Below are positions 1 through 6,630 of a stretch of 6,634 nt of DNA, one piece after another (position 1 is the stretch's first letter; each line of letters begins with the position of its first letter). The stretch is taken from NCBI GenBank assembly GCA_012841565.1, contig DUUM01000381.1, positions 1-6,634 of the forward strand. The letters are read 5' to 3'. A program made the position numbers and the translations under genes. The notes under the pieces were generated by a model that had not been told where the DNA came from, did not search any database, and saw only the letters and a list, made by a program, of their open reading frames with translations. Source of the stretch: Candidatus Epulonipiscium sp. (lineage in GTDB: Bacteria > Bacillota_A > Clostridia > Lachnospirales > Cellulosilyticaceae).

Positions 1-959
1 ATGATAAATATATAGTGGCTGATAACAAAATAGCCATCATTGGTGGCCGAAACATAGGTGATAAATATTTTAATCCCGATTGGTACAATAAGAAAGTAAC
101 CAACGATATGGATATTATTATCGTTCATTCTGATCTCAACGATGATGGTAGTGTTTTAAGTCAATTATCCAGTTATTATGAGTTAGTATGGAATCACCCA
201 TATACTAAATCTCCTGTTAAAAGACTTTCTACCCTTCAATATAATAAGGGTATAAAAAAAGGCCAAGCACTGAAAGAAAATGCAAGCAAGCAAAAAGAGG
301 CCCATAAGGCCTTGTTTGAAAAAGAAATTGATTTTATGGCTCTATCCTCTCCAACCAATAAAATCACTTTAATTCATAACCCTATTAGCCGGTTTTCTAA
401 AGAACCACGGGTATGGTATGAAATTACTCAACTAATGGCCACAGCACAAAAATCTGTATTTATTCAATCCCCTTATGTAGTCCCAATTAAGCAGATGACT
501 AGAGATTACATAGATAAAGAAAGATTCAAAGATATCAATGTCTCTATCTTAACTAATTCTTTAGCTAGTACCCCTAATCCCCCTGCTTACTCAGGATATC
601 TTAATCACCGAAAAGAAATTGTTGACTCTAATATTAATGTTTATGAACTTCAATCTCAACACTCCACCCATGGCAAATCTTTTGTTATAGATGATGATTT
701 AGTTCTTATAGGCTCTTTTAATCTAGACCCTAGAAGTGCTTATTTAAGTACCGAATCCATGGTAGCCATTCATAGTAGTGATCTTGTGCAAAAGTTTAAA
801 GAAGGCACTGAGGAATATGTGGCCCACAGTCTACTTGTTGGACCTGATTACAATTACATTCCCAAGGCTGGGGTTAAAGAAGAAAAGGTTAGCTTTGTTA
901 AGAAAACATTTATAAAATCATTATCCTATCTTACTCGGTTTTTTGAATATCTTTTGTAA
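1..959 (+). CDS. Phospholipase D / cardiolipin synthase-like protein, 5'-truncated by window edge
   Basis: This is the C-terminal part of a phosphatidyltransferase/phospholipase D superfamily enzyme with two HKD half-sites. The frame is open from base 3 with no stop before the edge. The first codons read D-K-Y-I-V-A-D, which completes an H-x-K-x4-D motif if the cut codon (bases 1-2 are 'at') is CAT, so the GTG at 15 is an internal valine, not the start. The usual downstream block follows (AIIGGRNIGDKYF). The second motif, HGKSFVID, is at 669-692, followed by IGSFNLDPRS, the usual C-terminal signature. The layout resembles the ClsC/YmdC branch, which makes cardiolipin at the membrane by transferring a phosphatidyl group; that exact substrate is inferred. 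Roughly 150-200 N-terminal residues are missing. The 3' end overlaps the converging gene by 29 bp. Family assignment is secure; cardiolipin synthase versus another PLD activity is not. Confidence 0.88.
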   Translation, partial: DKYIVADNKIAIIGGRNIGDKYFNPDWYNKKVTNDMDIIIVHSDLNDDGSVLSQLSSYYELVWNHPYTKSPVKRLSTLQYNKGIKKGQALKENASKQKEAHKALFEKEIDFMALSSPTNKITLIHNPISRFSKEPRVWYEITQLMATAQKSVFIQSPYVVPIKQMTRDYIDKERFKDINVSILTNSLASTPNPPAYSGYLNHRKEIVDSNINVYELQSQHSTHGKSFVIDDDLVLIGSFNLDPRSAYLSTESMVAIHSSDLVQKFKEGTEEYVAHSLLVGPDYNYIPKAGVKEEKVSFVKKTFIKSLSYLTRFFEYLL

Positions 960-1953
960 TTGATAATCTCTTTCGTGCCGATTGTTTTAATGCTGGGAGC
1001 CTATAGCGCTTATATAACTGACTGGAGCTATATACAAATTTAATCGTATGAACATCTGACGAATTAGAAGCTTCTTTCATAATTGCTTGCCAGGATACTT
1101 CTTTCGATTCTTTTTTCACGGTATCAATAAAAATATCCTCCACTGTTAATAGATGAGTAATAATAAACGTTGTCATCATATCTACAGCCATGGTAAAATC
1201 GCCAAAGTTTTTTTCTAAGACTAGCAGTGCATGAAGGGCCGTAATACAATGTAAAATAACAATATTGTTTGTTTCATCTAGTAAAGGTAATAATAATTCC
1301 AATAGACCTGTTACCTTTTCCTCTACACTTCCACTTATTAGAGGACCCTTAGCCATATATATTTCATCTGCATAGAGTGCTTTTATTCTTTTTCCTCTCG
1401 TGGTCTCAGAAGCTAGTAATTTTATAATATGAGAGGAGTCTAGTAGCTCTTCTACCTCTTGAACAAAGTAAGAGGCAGAAACTTTCCGTTGAAATTGTTT
1501 TCCAGCTCTGTAGGCTGTTACATAATAAGCTAAGGACCTTGCTACTTCTTCTTTGAACTCTTTATCTAGGTTCATTCCCTCTACACTGTAAGCCAGTCTA
1601 ATCGTCGTGTGAAAAAGCCCTGAAGCCATCCCCAGTGGGTAGTCATTTAATATTTCTTTGACTAACTGACCCACCCCTTTAGATGCCATTTTTTCCATTA
1701 TAAGCTCCAGGCACCCTTCATATTGGTCTCTCTTTCCTAAACACTCTTCAATTGATGTAACACGTAGGTAATCCTTTTTTATTTTATCTATTCGTCCTAT
1801 TTTAATGTAAGCCTCAGAATAAGATTTTATTTTTTCCACGTCATTCCCCATCATGTATAGGGCCAATTGACCCATTGGTAAGTGATTGACAAGTCCATTC
1901 ATATAAGGCGAATATGGTCTTGCATAACAATTGATTGTTTCAGTGATTTTCAT
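931..1953 (-). CDS. Questin oxidase-family (DUF4243-like) protein
   Basis: A 340-residue, mostly helical cytoplasmic protein with no signal peptide or membrane segment. It resembles the questin oxidase-like family by pattern: an N-terminal NHLPMGQLALYMMG block (His24), GLFHTTIRLAYSVEG (His115) followed by an E-V-A-x-S-L-A-Y-Y stretch, and HCITALHA (His235, His241) in the C-terminal half. Fungal members (GedK-like questin oxidase, aflatoxin-cluster AflY) are linked to Baeyer-Villiger-type ring opening of anthraquinones. Bacterial members are mostly uncharacterised, so the substrate here is unknown and polyketide chemistry should not be assumed. The ATG at 1953 is well supported by AGGAGG at 1960-1965 with a 6-nt spacer. 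It lies 41 bp downstream of the ywbE-like gene on the same strand, with no terminator between, suggesting co-transcription. Its last 29 bp overlap the end of the converging phospholipase D-like gene. Confidence 0.78.
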   Translation of the reverse strand: MKITETINCYARPYSPYMNGLVNHLPMGQLALYMMGNDVEKIKSYSEAYIKIGRIDKIKKDYLRVTSIEECLGKRDQYEGCLELIMEKMASKGVGQLVKEILNDYPLGMASGLFHTTIRLAYSVEGMNLDKEFKEEVARSLAYYVTAYRAGKQFQRKVSASYFVQEVEELLDSSHIIKLLASETTRGKRIKALYADEIYMAKGPLISGSVEEKVTGLLELLLPLLDETNNIVILHCITALHALLVLEKNFGDFTMAVDMMTTFIITHLLTVEDIFIDTVKKESKEVSWQAIMKEASNSSDVHTIKFVYSSSQLYKRYRLPALKQSARKRLSITKDIQKTE

Positions 1954-1994
1954 AAGATCCCTCCTGATTTTATTATAATTAACTTTTTAGTGTG

Positions 1995-2189
1995 TTATTT
2001 AATTTCCTTGACCCGACCCACCACACCATTTTCAAGCATAACTTTTATCCCATGATAATGATTGGGGGATTTAGTAAGTATCCTTGCAACGATACCTTCT
2101 GTTAAATTACCTGATCTTTGGTCCTGTTTTTTTACAACCATTACAGTTCCCCCTATTTTTATGTTACTTCTTTGCGTGCCGTCTATCAT
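1995..2189 (-). CDS. ywbE: YwbE family protein (DUF2196-like)
   Basis: A 64-residue protein that matches the small YwbE family as I recall it from Bacillus and other bacteria: an N-terminal R-x-x-I-K-I-G-x-x-V segment, K-x-D-Q-R-S-G-x-L-T-E-G-I-V, I-L-T-K-S-P-x-H-x-H-G-I-K-V and a final L-E-x-G-x-V-G-R-V-K-E-I. The length is right for the family, so it looks complete. The fold is expected to be a small beta barrel, and the molecular role is unknown. The ATG at 2189 has AGGAGA at 2196-2201 with a 6-nt spacer. It is the first gene of a likely two-gene minus-strand unit with the questin oxidase-like gene, and it is divergent from the Mg2+ ATPase gene across a 194 bp region. Confidence 0.87.
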   Translation of the reverse strand: MIDGTQRSNIKIGGTVMVVKKQDQRSGNLTEGIVARILTKSPNHYHGIKVMLENGVVGRVKEIK

Positions 2190-2253
2190 AACTTGTCTCC
2201 TATCTAATTTTAAAACTACAATTCTTTTTTTCTATTACTGTCGTATATATTTT

Positions 2254-2259
2254 ATCATA
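2254..2259 (-). promoter_or_regulatory. Possible -10 element for the ywbE unit
   Basis: The minus strand reads TATGAT here, 5/6 to the sigma-A -10 consensus, about 65 bp upstream of the ywbE start. No good -35 is seen at 16-18 bp. In DNA this AT-rich such a match is expected by chance, so it is only a candidate. Confidence 0.25.
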
Positions 2260-2291
2260 CTATGGGCAATATTAAAATATAACTCTAGTAT

Positions 2292-2329
2292 AGTTCCACG
2301 GGCTTGTTTGACACCCTTGTGTTTGAACT
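2292..2329. repeat. Interrupted inverted repeat over the mgtA promoter, operator candidate
   Basis: AGTTC (2292-2296) is the inverse of GAACT (2325-2329). Inside them, CAC and GGG (2297-2302) are mirrored by CCC (2314-2316) and GTG (2319-2321), with 2- and 3-base bulges. The repeat covers the -35 and spacer of the promoter at 2308-2336, so it lies mostly upstream of the predicted transcript start. It is therefore more likely a protein-binding site than an RNA hairpin, if functional at all. Confidence 0.35.
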
Positions 2330-2336
2330 CTAAGAT
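2308..2336 (+). promoter_or_regulatory. Sigma-A type promoter for the Mg2+ ATPase gene
   Basis: A perfect -35 (TTGACA, 2308-2313), a 17-bp spacer and a 4/6 -10 (TAAGAT, 2331-2336). The predicted transcript start is near 2343, giving a leader of about 40 nt before the ATG at 2384. That is too short for an M-box Mg2+ riboswitch, so any Mg2+ control must act elsewhere, for example at the overlapping inverted repeat. Confidence 0.62.
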
Positions 2337-2372
2337 AGAAGATATTAACATATTTTTTAAAAGTCTATTTTG

Positions 2373-2377
2373 GGAGG
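2373..2377 (+). promoter_or_regulatory. Ribosome binding site that fixes the mgtA start at 2384
   Basis: GGAGG, within TGGGAGGAAT, lies 6 nt before the ATG at 2384. It is the only strong Shine-Dalgarno in this area. The GTG at 2515, the first usable start in the main ATPase frame, has none. This argues that translation starts at 2384 and has to change frame to make the pump. Confidence 0.82.
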
Positions 2378-2383
2378 AATATT

Positions 2384-2446
2384 ATGAAAGATAAAATTTT
2401 GCATCAAATGAGTAACCATAGCCTATCAGATGTTTTAAAGCAGTAA
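2384..2446 (+). CDS. 20-codon zero-frame ORF: out-of-frame N-terminus of mgtA
   Basis: This short ORF has a strong ribosome binding site and ends at TAA 2444-2446. It begins M-K-D-K-I-L-H-Q and ends S-D-V-L-K-Q. Its residues read naturally into the ATPase N-terminus in the -1 frame (D-V-L-K then A-V-N-S-S-E-K-G-L-S), so it is best seen as the detached start of mgtA, not an independent gene. A role as a regulatory leader peptide like Salmonella mgtL is possible but not favoured: it has no proline codons and it overlaps the pump's own N-terminus. Confidence 0.55.
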   Translation: MKDKILHQMSNHSLSDVLKQ

Positions 2447-4989
2447 ACTCATCTGAAAAAGGGTTATCTAATAAAGAAGCCAGTAATCGACTGGAGTCTT
2501 TTGGCCTAAATGAAGTGACCTATGAAAAAAGAAAGCCCTGGTATCATTATCTATTAAGATCCTTTTTAGATCCTTTTATACTCATATTATTGTTTATTGT
2601 TTTGATATCTTACTTTACAGATGTTGCATTTGTTCCTATGGGAGAAAAAAGCTATGTAACCATGCTAATTATATCTATTTTAATTTTAATCAGTGTGCTA
2701 CTTCGCTTTACTCAGGAATATAAATCTCAAATAACAGCTGATAATTTAAAGGACTTAGTACCTACAACAACGGCTATTGAACGAGAAGGCCAAAAACCAA
2801 AAGAAATTATTATGTCTCATGTCGTTCCTGGAGATATTATTCACTTGGCTGCTGGAGATTTAATCCCTGCTGATATGAGAATTATCAATTGTAGAGACTT
2901 ATTTATTAGCCAGTCTTCCTTAACGGGAGAATCCGAGCCTGTAGAAAAGTTCGAAATAGCTACAGACCATGAGGAAAATAAAAACATTTCTGATTTAGAA
3001 AACATTGCTTTAATGGGGACTATTGTAGTCAGTGGCGCTGCAAAGGGTGTTGTCGTCCAAACAGGGAACGATACTTACTTTGGTAGCATTGCTGAATCTA
3101 TTGCAAAAGATGTCGGGGAGACCAACTTCGAAGAGGGTGTTAGAAGTGTTAGTGTCCTACTTGTTCGTTTTATGTTTGTAATGGTTCCTATTGTTTTTTT
3201 AATTAATGGAATTACCAAACAAGATTGGCTAAGCGCACTTCTTTTTGCTATCTCTATCGCTGTAGGCCTAACCCCAGAAATGTTACCGACCCTTGTTTCC
3301 ACTAACTTAGCCAAAGGGGCTGTTTCTCTTTCTAAGAAAAAGATTATTATCAAACGTCTGAGCTCCATTCAAAACTTTGGGGCCATGGATATTTTATGTA
3401 CAGATAAGACAGGGACTTTAACGGAAGATGAGATCGTCCTTGAAACCTACTTAAATGTTTCTGGAGAAGAAGACCTTAGGGTACTAAAACATGGATATTT
3501 AAATAGCTCTTATCAAACTGGATTGAAAAACCTATTGGACCTAGCAGTGATTAATTATGGTAATAAAAAAGGCTTTAAAAAGATTAATGAAGACTATACA
3601 AAAGTTGATGAGATTCCTTTTGATTTTAAACGAAGAAGGATGTCTGTTGTAGTAGAAAGTAAGGATCACCGCAGGCAACTGATTACTAAAGGTGCCCTTG
3701 AAGAAATGTTATCGATTTGTACCTTGGTAGAAATAGGGGATGAAATTGTTCCTATAACTGATGAAATCACCCAAGCAATAACAAAAATTGTTCACAAACT
3801 TAATGGGGATGGGATGCGGGTTCTTGCTGTAGCTGAAAAAACCAATGTACCTGATGAAACCCAGTTCTCTGTAAAAGACGAAAGTGAAATGACCCTTATT
3901 GGCTATATGGGCTTTTTAGATCCAGCAAAAGAATCTGCTATTTCTGCTATTAAAGCACTTTACTCCCATGGTTTAGATATGAAAATCTTAACTGGAGACA
4001 ATGACATTGTTACCCAAAAAATTGCTAAAGATGTGGGTATTCCCGTAAATCATATCGTTTTAGGGGCTGATACAGAAAGCATGGATGATGAAGAACTATA
4101 CCAAGCAGCTTCTAAATCTAGTATATTAGCTAAATTATCACCTACTCAAAAGGAACGGATTATTGCTGTCTTACAAGACCATGGTCATGTGGTCGGATTT
4201 TTAGGGGATGGTATTAATGATGCCCAAGCCTTAAAACAAGCAGATGTTGGTATCTCTGTAGATACTGCTGTAGATATTGCCAAAGAATCTGCTGATATTA
4301 TTTTACTTGAAAAAGATTTGAATGTACTAGAACAAGGGGTTATTGAGGGTAGACGGGTATTTGGTAATATTAATAAATATATTAAAATTACAGCTAGTTC
4401 AAACTTTGGAAATATCTTTAGCGTATTAGTCGCTAGTGCCTTCCTTCCATTTTTACCCATGTTACCTATACAACTTCTCATGCAAAATTTACTCTATAGT
4501 ATCTCCCAAATTTCTATTCCATGGGATCATATGGATGAGGAATATTTAAAAAAGCCCCAGCGCTGGGATGCCAATGAAGTAGGTAAATTCATGCTTTACA
4601 TTGGTCCCATTAGCTCCATATTTGATATCGTAACCTTTGCAGTGATGTGGTTTGTATTTAAAGCCAATAACAATAGCGTAGAATCCATGGCTCTTTTTCA
4701 ATCCGGTTGGTTTGTGGTAGGTTTACTTACCCAAACACTCATTGTCCATATGATTCGAACAAGAAAACCGTTTTTCTTAAGCCGCGCTTCTGCACCTGTT
4801 ATGATCATGACAGCTATCATTATTGTTGCTGGTCTTATTATTCCATTTACAAGTTTTGGAACATTTATGAAATTAATGCCCCTACCAGGGCAGTACTTTT
4901 TCTGGCTAGCAGGAATCTTAGTGGCTTATGCAGCTTTAACAGAATTTGCAAAGCACCTATATATTAAGAAAGTTGATAGTTGGATTTAA
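2384..4989 (+). CDS. mgtA: MgtA-type Mg2+-translocating P-type ATPase with -1 frame disruption near the N-terminus
   Basis: Class IIIB P-type ATPase that imports Mg2+ across the cytoplasmic membrane using ATP. Translation should begin at ATG 2384, but that frame stops at 2444-2446 after 20 codons. The remaining frame is open from 2422 to 4989. Joining them by a -1 shift after codon 19 gives 868 residues, normal for the family. Numbering in that joined protein: actuator TGES at 181-184; M4 motif TPEMLP; phosphorylation site DKTGTLT with Asp341; nucleotide-binding KGA at 436-438; TGDN at 537-540; GDGINDA from 608. The C-terminal six membrane segments (M5-M10) are intact and end in the family-typical I-K-K-V-D-S-W-I. 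The M6 motif reads NLLYSISQ, with Ser706 where enterobacterial MgtA has Asp. Transcribed alone from the promoter at 2308 to the terminator near 5000. Without the shift, only the poorly supported GTG at 2515 could yield an 824-residue protein lacking 44 N-terminal residues. Family identity is very secure; whether the gene is functional is not. Confidence 0.92.
2434..2440 (+). other. Slippery heptamer T TTA AAG at the mgtA frame switch
   Basis: In the frame set by ATG 2384 the codons are GTT TTA AAG CAG TAA, so TTTAAAG fits the X XXY YYZ rule for tandem -1 slippage. After a -1 slip both tRNAs can re-pair on TTT AAA, and the next codon is GCA in the ATPase frame. The zero-frame stop lies one codon beyond. 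A weak 5-bp stem with one G-U pair (2446-2450 with 2461-2465) begins 5 nt downstream. No Shine-Dalgarno-like stimulator is visible upstream. The site could also simply be where one base was lost. Confidence 0.45.
2480..2494 (+). repeat. Small perfect hairpin downstream of the mgtA frame switch
   Basis: CCAGT (2480-2484) and ACTGG (2490-2494) form a perfect 5-bp stem with a 5-nt loop inside the coding region. It starts about 39 nt after the heptamer, farther than usual for a frameshift stimulator, so it may be incidental. Confidence 0.3.
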
Positions 4990-4990
4990 A

Positions 4991-5046
4991 AAAATAAAAG
5001 GGTAGCCATTCTTTGATTGTTCAAATGAATGGCTACCTTTTTATTC
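4991..5046. terminator. Bidirectional intrinsic terminator between mgtA and the lipoprotein gene
   Basis: An 11-bp perfect stem (5001-5011 with 5027-5037) is extended by TTTGA (5012-5016) and TCAAA (5021-5025) around a TTGT loop, giving 16 bp with a single bulged T at 5026. A T-run (5038-5042) follows on the plus strand. On the minus strand the A-rich left flank (about 4987-4999) becomes a long U-tract. It can therefore end both converging transcripts: the ATPase stop is at 4989 and the lipoprotein stop at 5060. Confidence 0.92.
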
Positions 5047-5059
5047 TCTTGTTTTTAAA

Positions 5060-6586
5060 CTAATCTTCATTGTTATCCTTAAATCTAATATTTTTACCAC
5101 TTGTAATCAAATCCATTTCAAAAGTGTCATTATCTATCCTATATAGTTCCCGATTAGATCCATCTTCTTTAGAATATGCAATGAAATAAGTTTTATTTTC
5201 TACACCTTCTTTTACTGGCCCTTGCCTTGTTAAAGGTGTGTCCTTTTCTAGTTCTACTACTTCTTTTGTATTTGTATTTATTCTATAAAAAAACCCATCA
5301 TCTTCATAATTATCTTCTTCTTGTTCATTGAATATAATCCAGTCGCCTATAAATGTATGACCATAAATTTTGTTACCTTCTTGGGCTGTATACACTGTCT
5401 CATCAGTATCACCAGTTGTTTCAATTCGGTATATGGTTTCATTGTTTTCCCTATAATAAACCCAGCCATCTTTTTCATCCATAATATAATTATTATATTT
5501 TTCAAAAGGTTGGCATTGATTTTTTAGTGGAATTCTTAAAAACATTGTCTCAAGTATTCTACCGCTCGAGCTTATATATAGCACATCATCCGTAACAAGC
5601 ATATCTGATCCACCTGAATATGCCATATTCTCTGATCCACCATATATTTCTCGGACTTCTTTTGTATCAGTAGAAATACTATAAATAGAATCTAAAAGTG
5701 CACTATCCGCATTCATTTTCCCAGTGGATACATATACATACTCCTTGTCCGAAAAAAAGATTTTACAGTATGGTAAAGTATAAAGAGATTTTCCCTTGCT
5801 TAAATCTTCCTCATATATAATCTCCCATGGATCAAAGATTATTCCCATATCTATTTTCTCTCTATCTTCTTCAGCTAGGTCAATACATCTTATTGTGTTT
5901 AACGGCAAATGAGCACCCTTCGGATTAATTTCATCATAATTGTTTAGAGGTCCTGCTGTAGCATCATTACCGTGCGTATTCGTGGCATAATATCCAATAG
6001 AATCAATCACCACTACCTGGGAAGCCCCCCGAGACCACCCGTTTTCATCGAATCCTAGTTCAATTCCTTCCCCCTTTCCTGCTTTCAATATATAAGCAGT
6101 CACATTTTCAGGCTCCCAATGCTGTGGTTGCCAGTATGTATCGGCTTTACTATACCAAATATATTCGTGGTTTGTTACCAAATCTATCGTCTTATTTATC
6201 CAAATCTCGTTACCTTTATCAATAAAAATCCGATCACTATCCTTTGATTTTCTAAAATATAAGGCGGCCTGATTATCTTCATTTATAATTTCATAAACCC
6301 ACTCTTCACCAGTATCTATATCTTTAATATTTTTCGTTTGTGCAACCGTCATATCCTTAGCTACTAACTCAGATTTCTTACCATTAAACTTATAAAGTTG
6401 CCCATCCATAAAGTACTCCATCAGGGGCTCGTCCTCAACTTCTTGCTCAGTCACTTTATCCATCCCTTTAGTACTCTTGTTTTCTTCTCTTTCACCAGTG
6501 CTTTTAGAAGAAACGCCCTCACTGGCGCACCCTACAATTAATAGTCCACTTAACAAAATCCATATTGCCTTTTGCTTAAATTTCAT
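5060..6586 (-). CDS. Secreted lipoprotein, DUF5050-like / beta-propeller-like, unknown function
   Basis: A 508-residue predicted lipoprotein. The N-terminus has Lys residues, a hydrophobic stretch (IWILLSGLLIVG) and Cys20 in a clear lipobox (L-I-V-G-C), so it should be lipid-anchored on the outer face of the membrane. Residues about 21-56 form a charged Ser/Glu/Lys linker. The rest is rich in Tyr, Trp, Asp and Gly with recurring short motifs such as Q-L-Y-K-F, S-I-Y-S-I-S-T-D, T-I-Y-R-I-E-T, F-F-Y-R-I-N-T-N and E-L-Y-R-I-D-N-D. This 'display a value, then report it' pattern is seen in DUF5050-type repeats and beta propellers. No catalytic motif is recognised and no ligand can be named. ATG 6586 is preferred over TTG 6592 because AGGAGG at 6593-6598 sits 6 nt before it and abuts the TTG. 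It appears monocistronic within the window and ends at the shared terminator. Confidence 0.85.
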   Translation of the reverse strand: MKFKQKAIWILLSGLLIVGCASEGVSSKSTGEREENKSTKGMDKVTEQEVEDEPLMEYFMDGQLYKFNGKKSELVAKDMTVAQTKNIKDIDTGEEWVYEIINEDNQAALYFRKSKDSDRIFIDKGNEIWINKTIDLVTNHEYIWYSKADTYWQPQHWEPENVTAYILKAGKGEGIELGFDENGWSRGASQVVVIDSIGYYATNTHGNDATAGPLNNYDEINPKGAHLPLNTIRCIDLAEEDREKIDMGIIFDPWEIIYEEDLSKGKSLYTLPYCKIFFSDKEYVYVSTGKMNADSALLDSIYSISTDTKEVREIYGGSENMAYSGGSDMLVTDDVLYISSSGRILETMFLRIPLKNQCQPFEKYNNYIMDEKDGWVYYRENNETIYRIETTGDTDETVYTAQEGNKIYGHTFIGDWIIFNEQEEDNYEDDGFFYRINTNTKEVVELEKDTPLTRQGPVKEGVENKTYFIAYSKEDGSNRELYRIDNDTFEMDLITSGKNIRFKDNNED

Positions 6587-6592
6587 ACACAA

Positions 6593-6598
6593 CCTCCT
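6593..6598 (-). promoter_or_regulatory. Ribosome binding site that decides the lipoprotein start
   Basis: The minus strand reads AGGAGG, 6 nt before ATG 6586. The in-frame TTG at 6592 touches this site, leaving no spacer, so it cannot be the start. Confidence 0.85.
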
Positions 6599-6603
6599 AG
6601 TAA

Positions 6604-6630
6604 ATTATATTAGTCTTATATCGTTGTCTA
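6604..6630 (-). promoter_or_regulatory. Possible promoter of the lipoprotein gene
   Basis: On the minus strand TAGACA (6630-6625, 5/6 to the -35) is followed 15 bp later by a perfect TATAAT (6609-6604). The spacer is short and the predicted transcript start, near 6597, falls within the Shine-Dalgarno, leaving a leader of only about 11 nt. The true promoter may lie beyond the window. Confidence 0.28.

Noticed and set aside
1014..1037. TATATA...TATATA inverted repeat as a terminator of the phospholipase D-like gene
   Set aside because: Only AT pairs, inside the opposing coding region and with no U-tract.
1972..1977. Perfect minus-strand TATAAT just before the questin oxidase-like gene
   Set aside because: No matching -35 at 16-18 bp, and the implied transcript start would fall on the Shine-Dalgarno. 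AT-rich spacer and read-through from ywbE explain it better.
2190..2383. M-box (Mg2+) riboswitch ahead of mgtA
   Set aside because: No conserved M-box core sequence is visible, and the predicted leader is only about 40 nt.
2062..2394. 110-codon plus-strand ORF across ywbE and the intergenic region
   Set aside because: It lies antisense to the well-supported ywbE gene, has no Shine-Dalgarno and shows no family-like composition (Cys/Phe/Leu-rich translation of AT-rich DNA).
2384..2446. Regulatory leader peptide analogous to Salmonella mgtL
   Set aside because: No proline codons, no attenuator structure after it, and its sequence joins naturally to the MgtA N-terminus in the -1 frame.
3075..3368. 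97-codon minus-strand ORF inside mgtA
   Set aside because: Antisense shadow of the conserved ATPase region, without a ribosome binding site.
4185..4481. 98-codon minus-strand ORF inside mgtA
   Set aside because: Antisense shadow of the GDGIND region; no independent support.
4707..4967. 86-codon plus-strand ORF inside mgtA
   Set aside because: Out-of-frame reading of M8-M10, which are clearly coded in the main frame.
5321..5527. 68-codon plus-strand ORF inside the lipoprotein gene
   Set aside because: Antisense shadow with no ribosome binding site.
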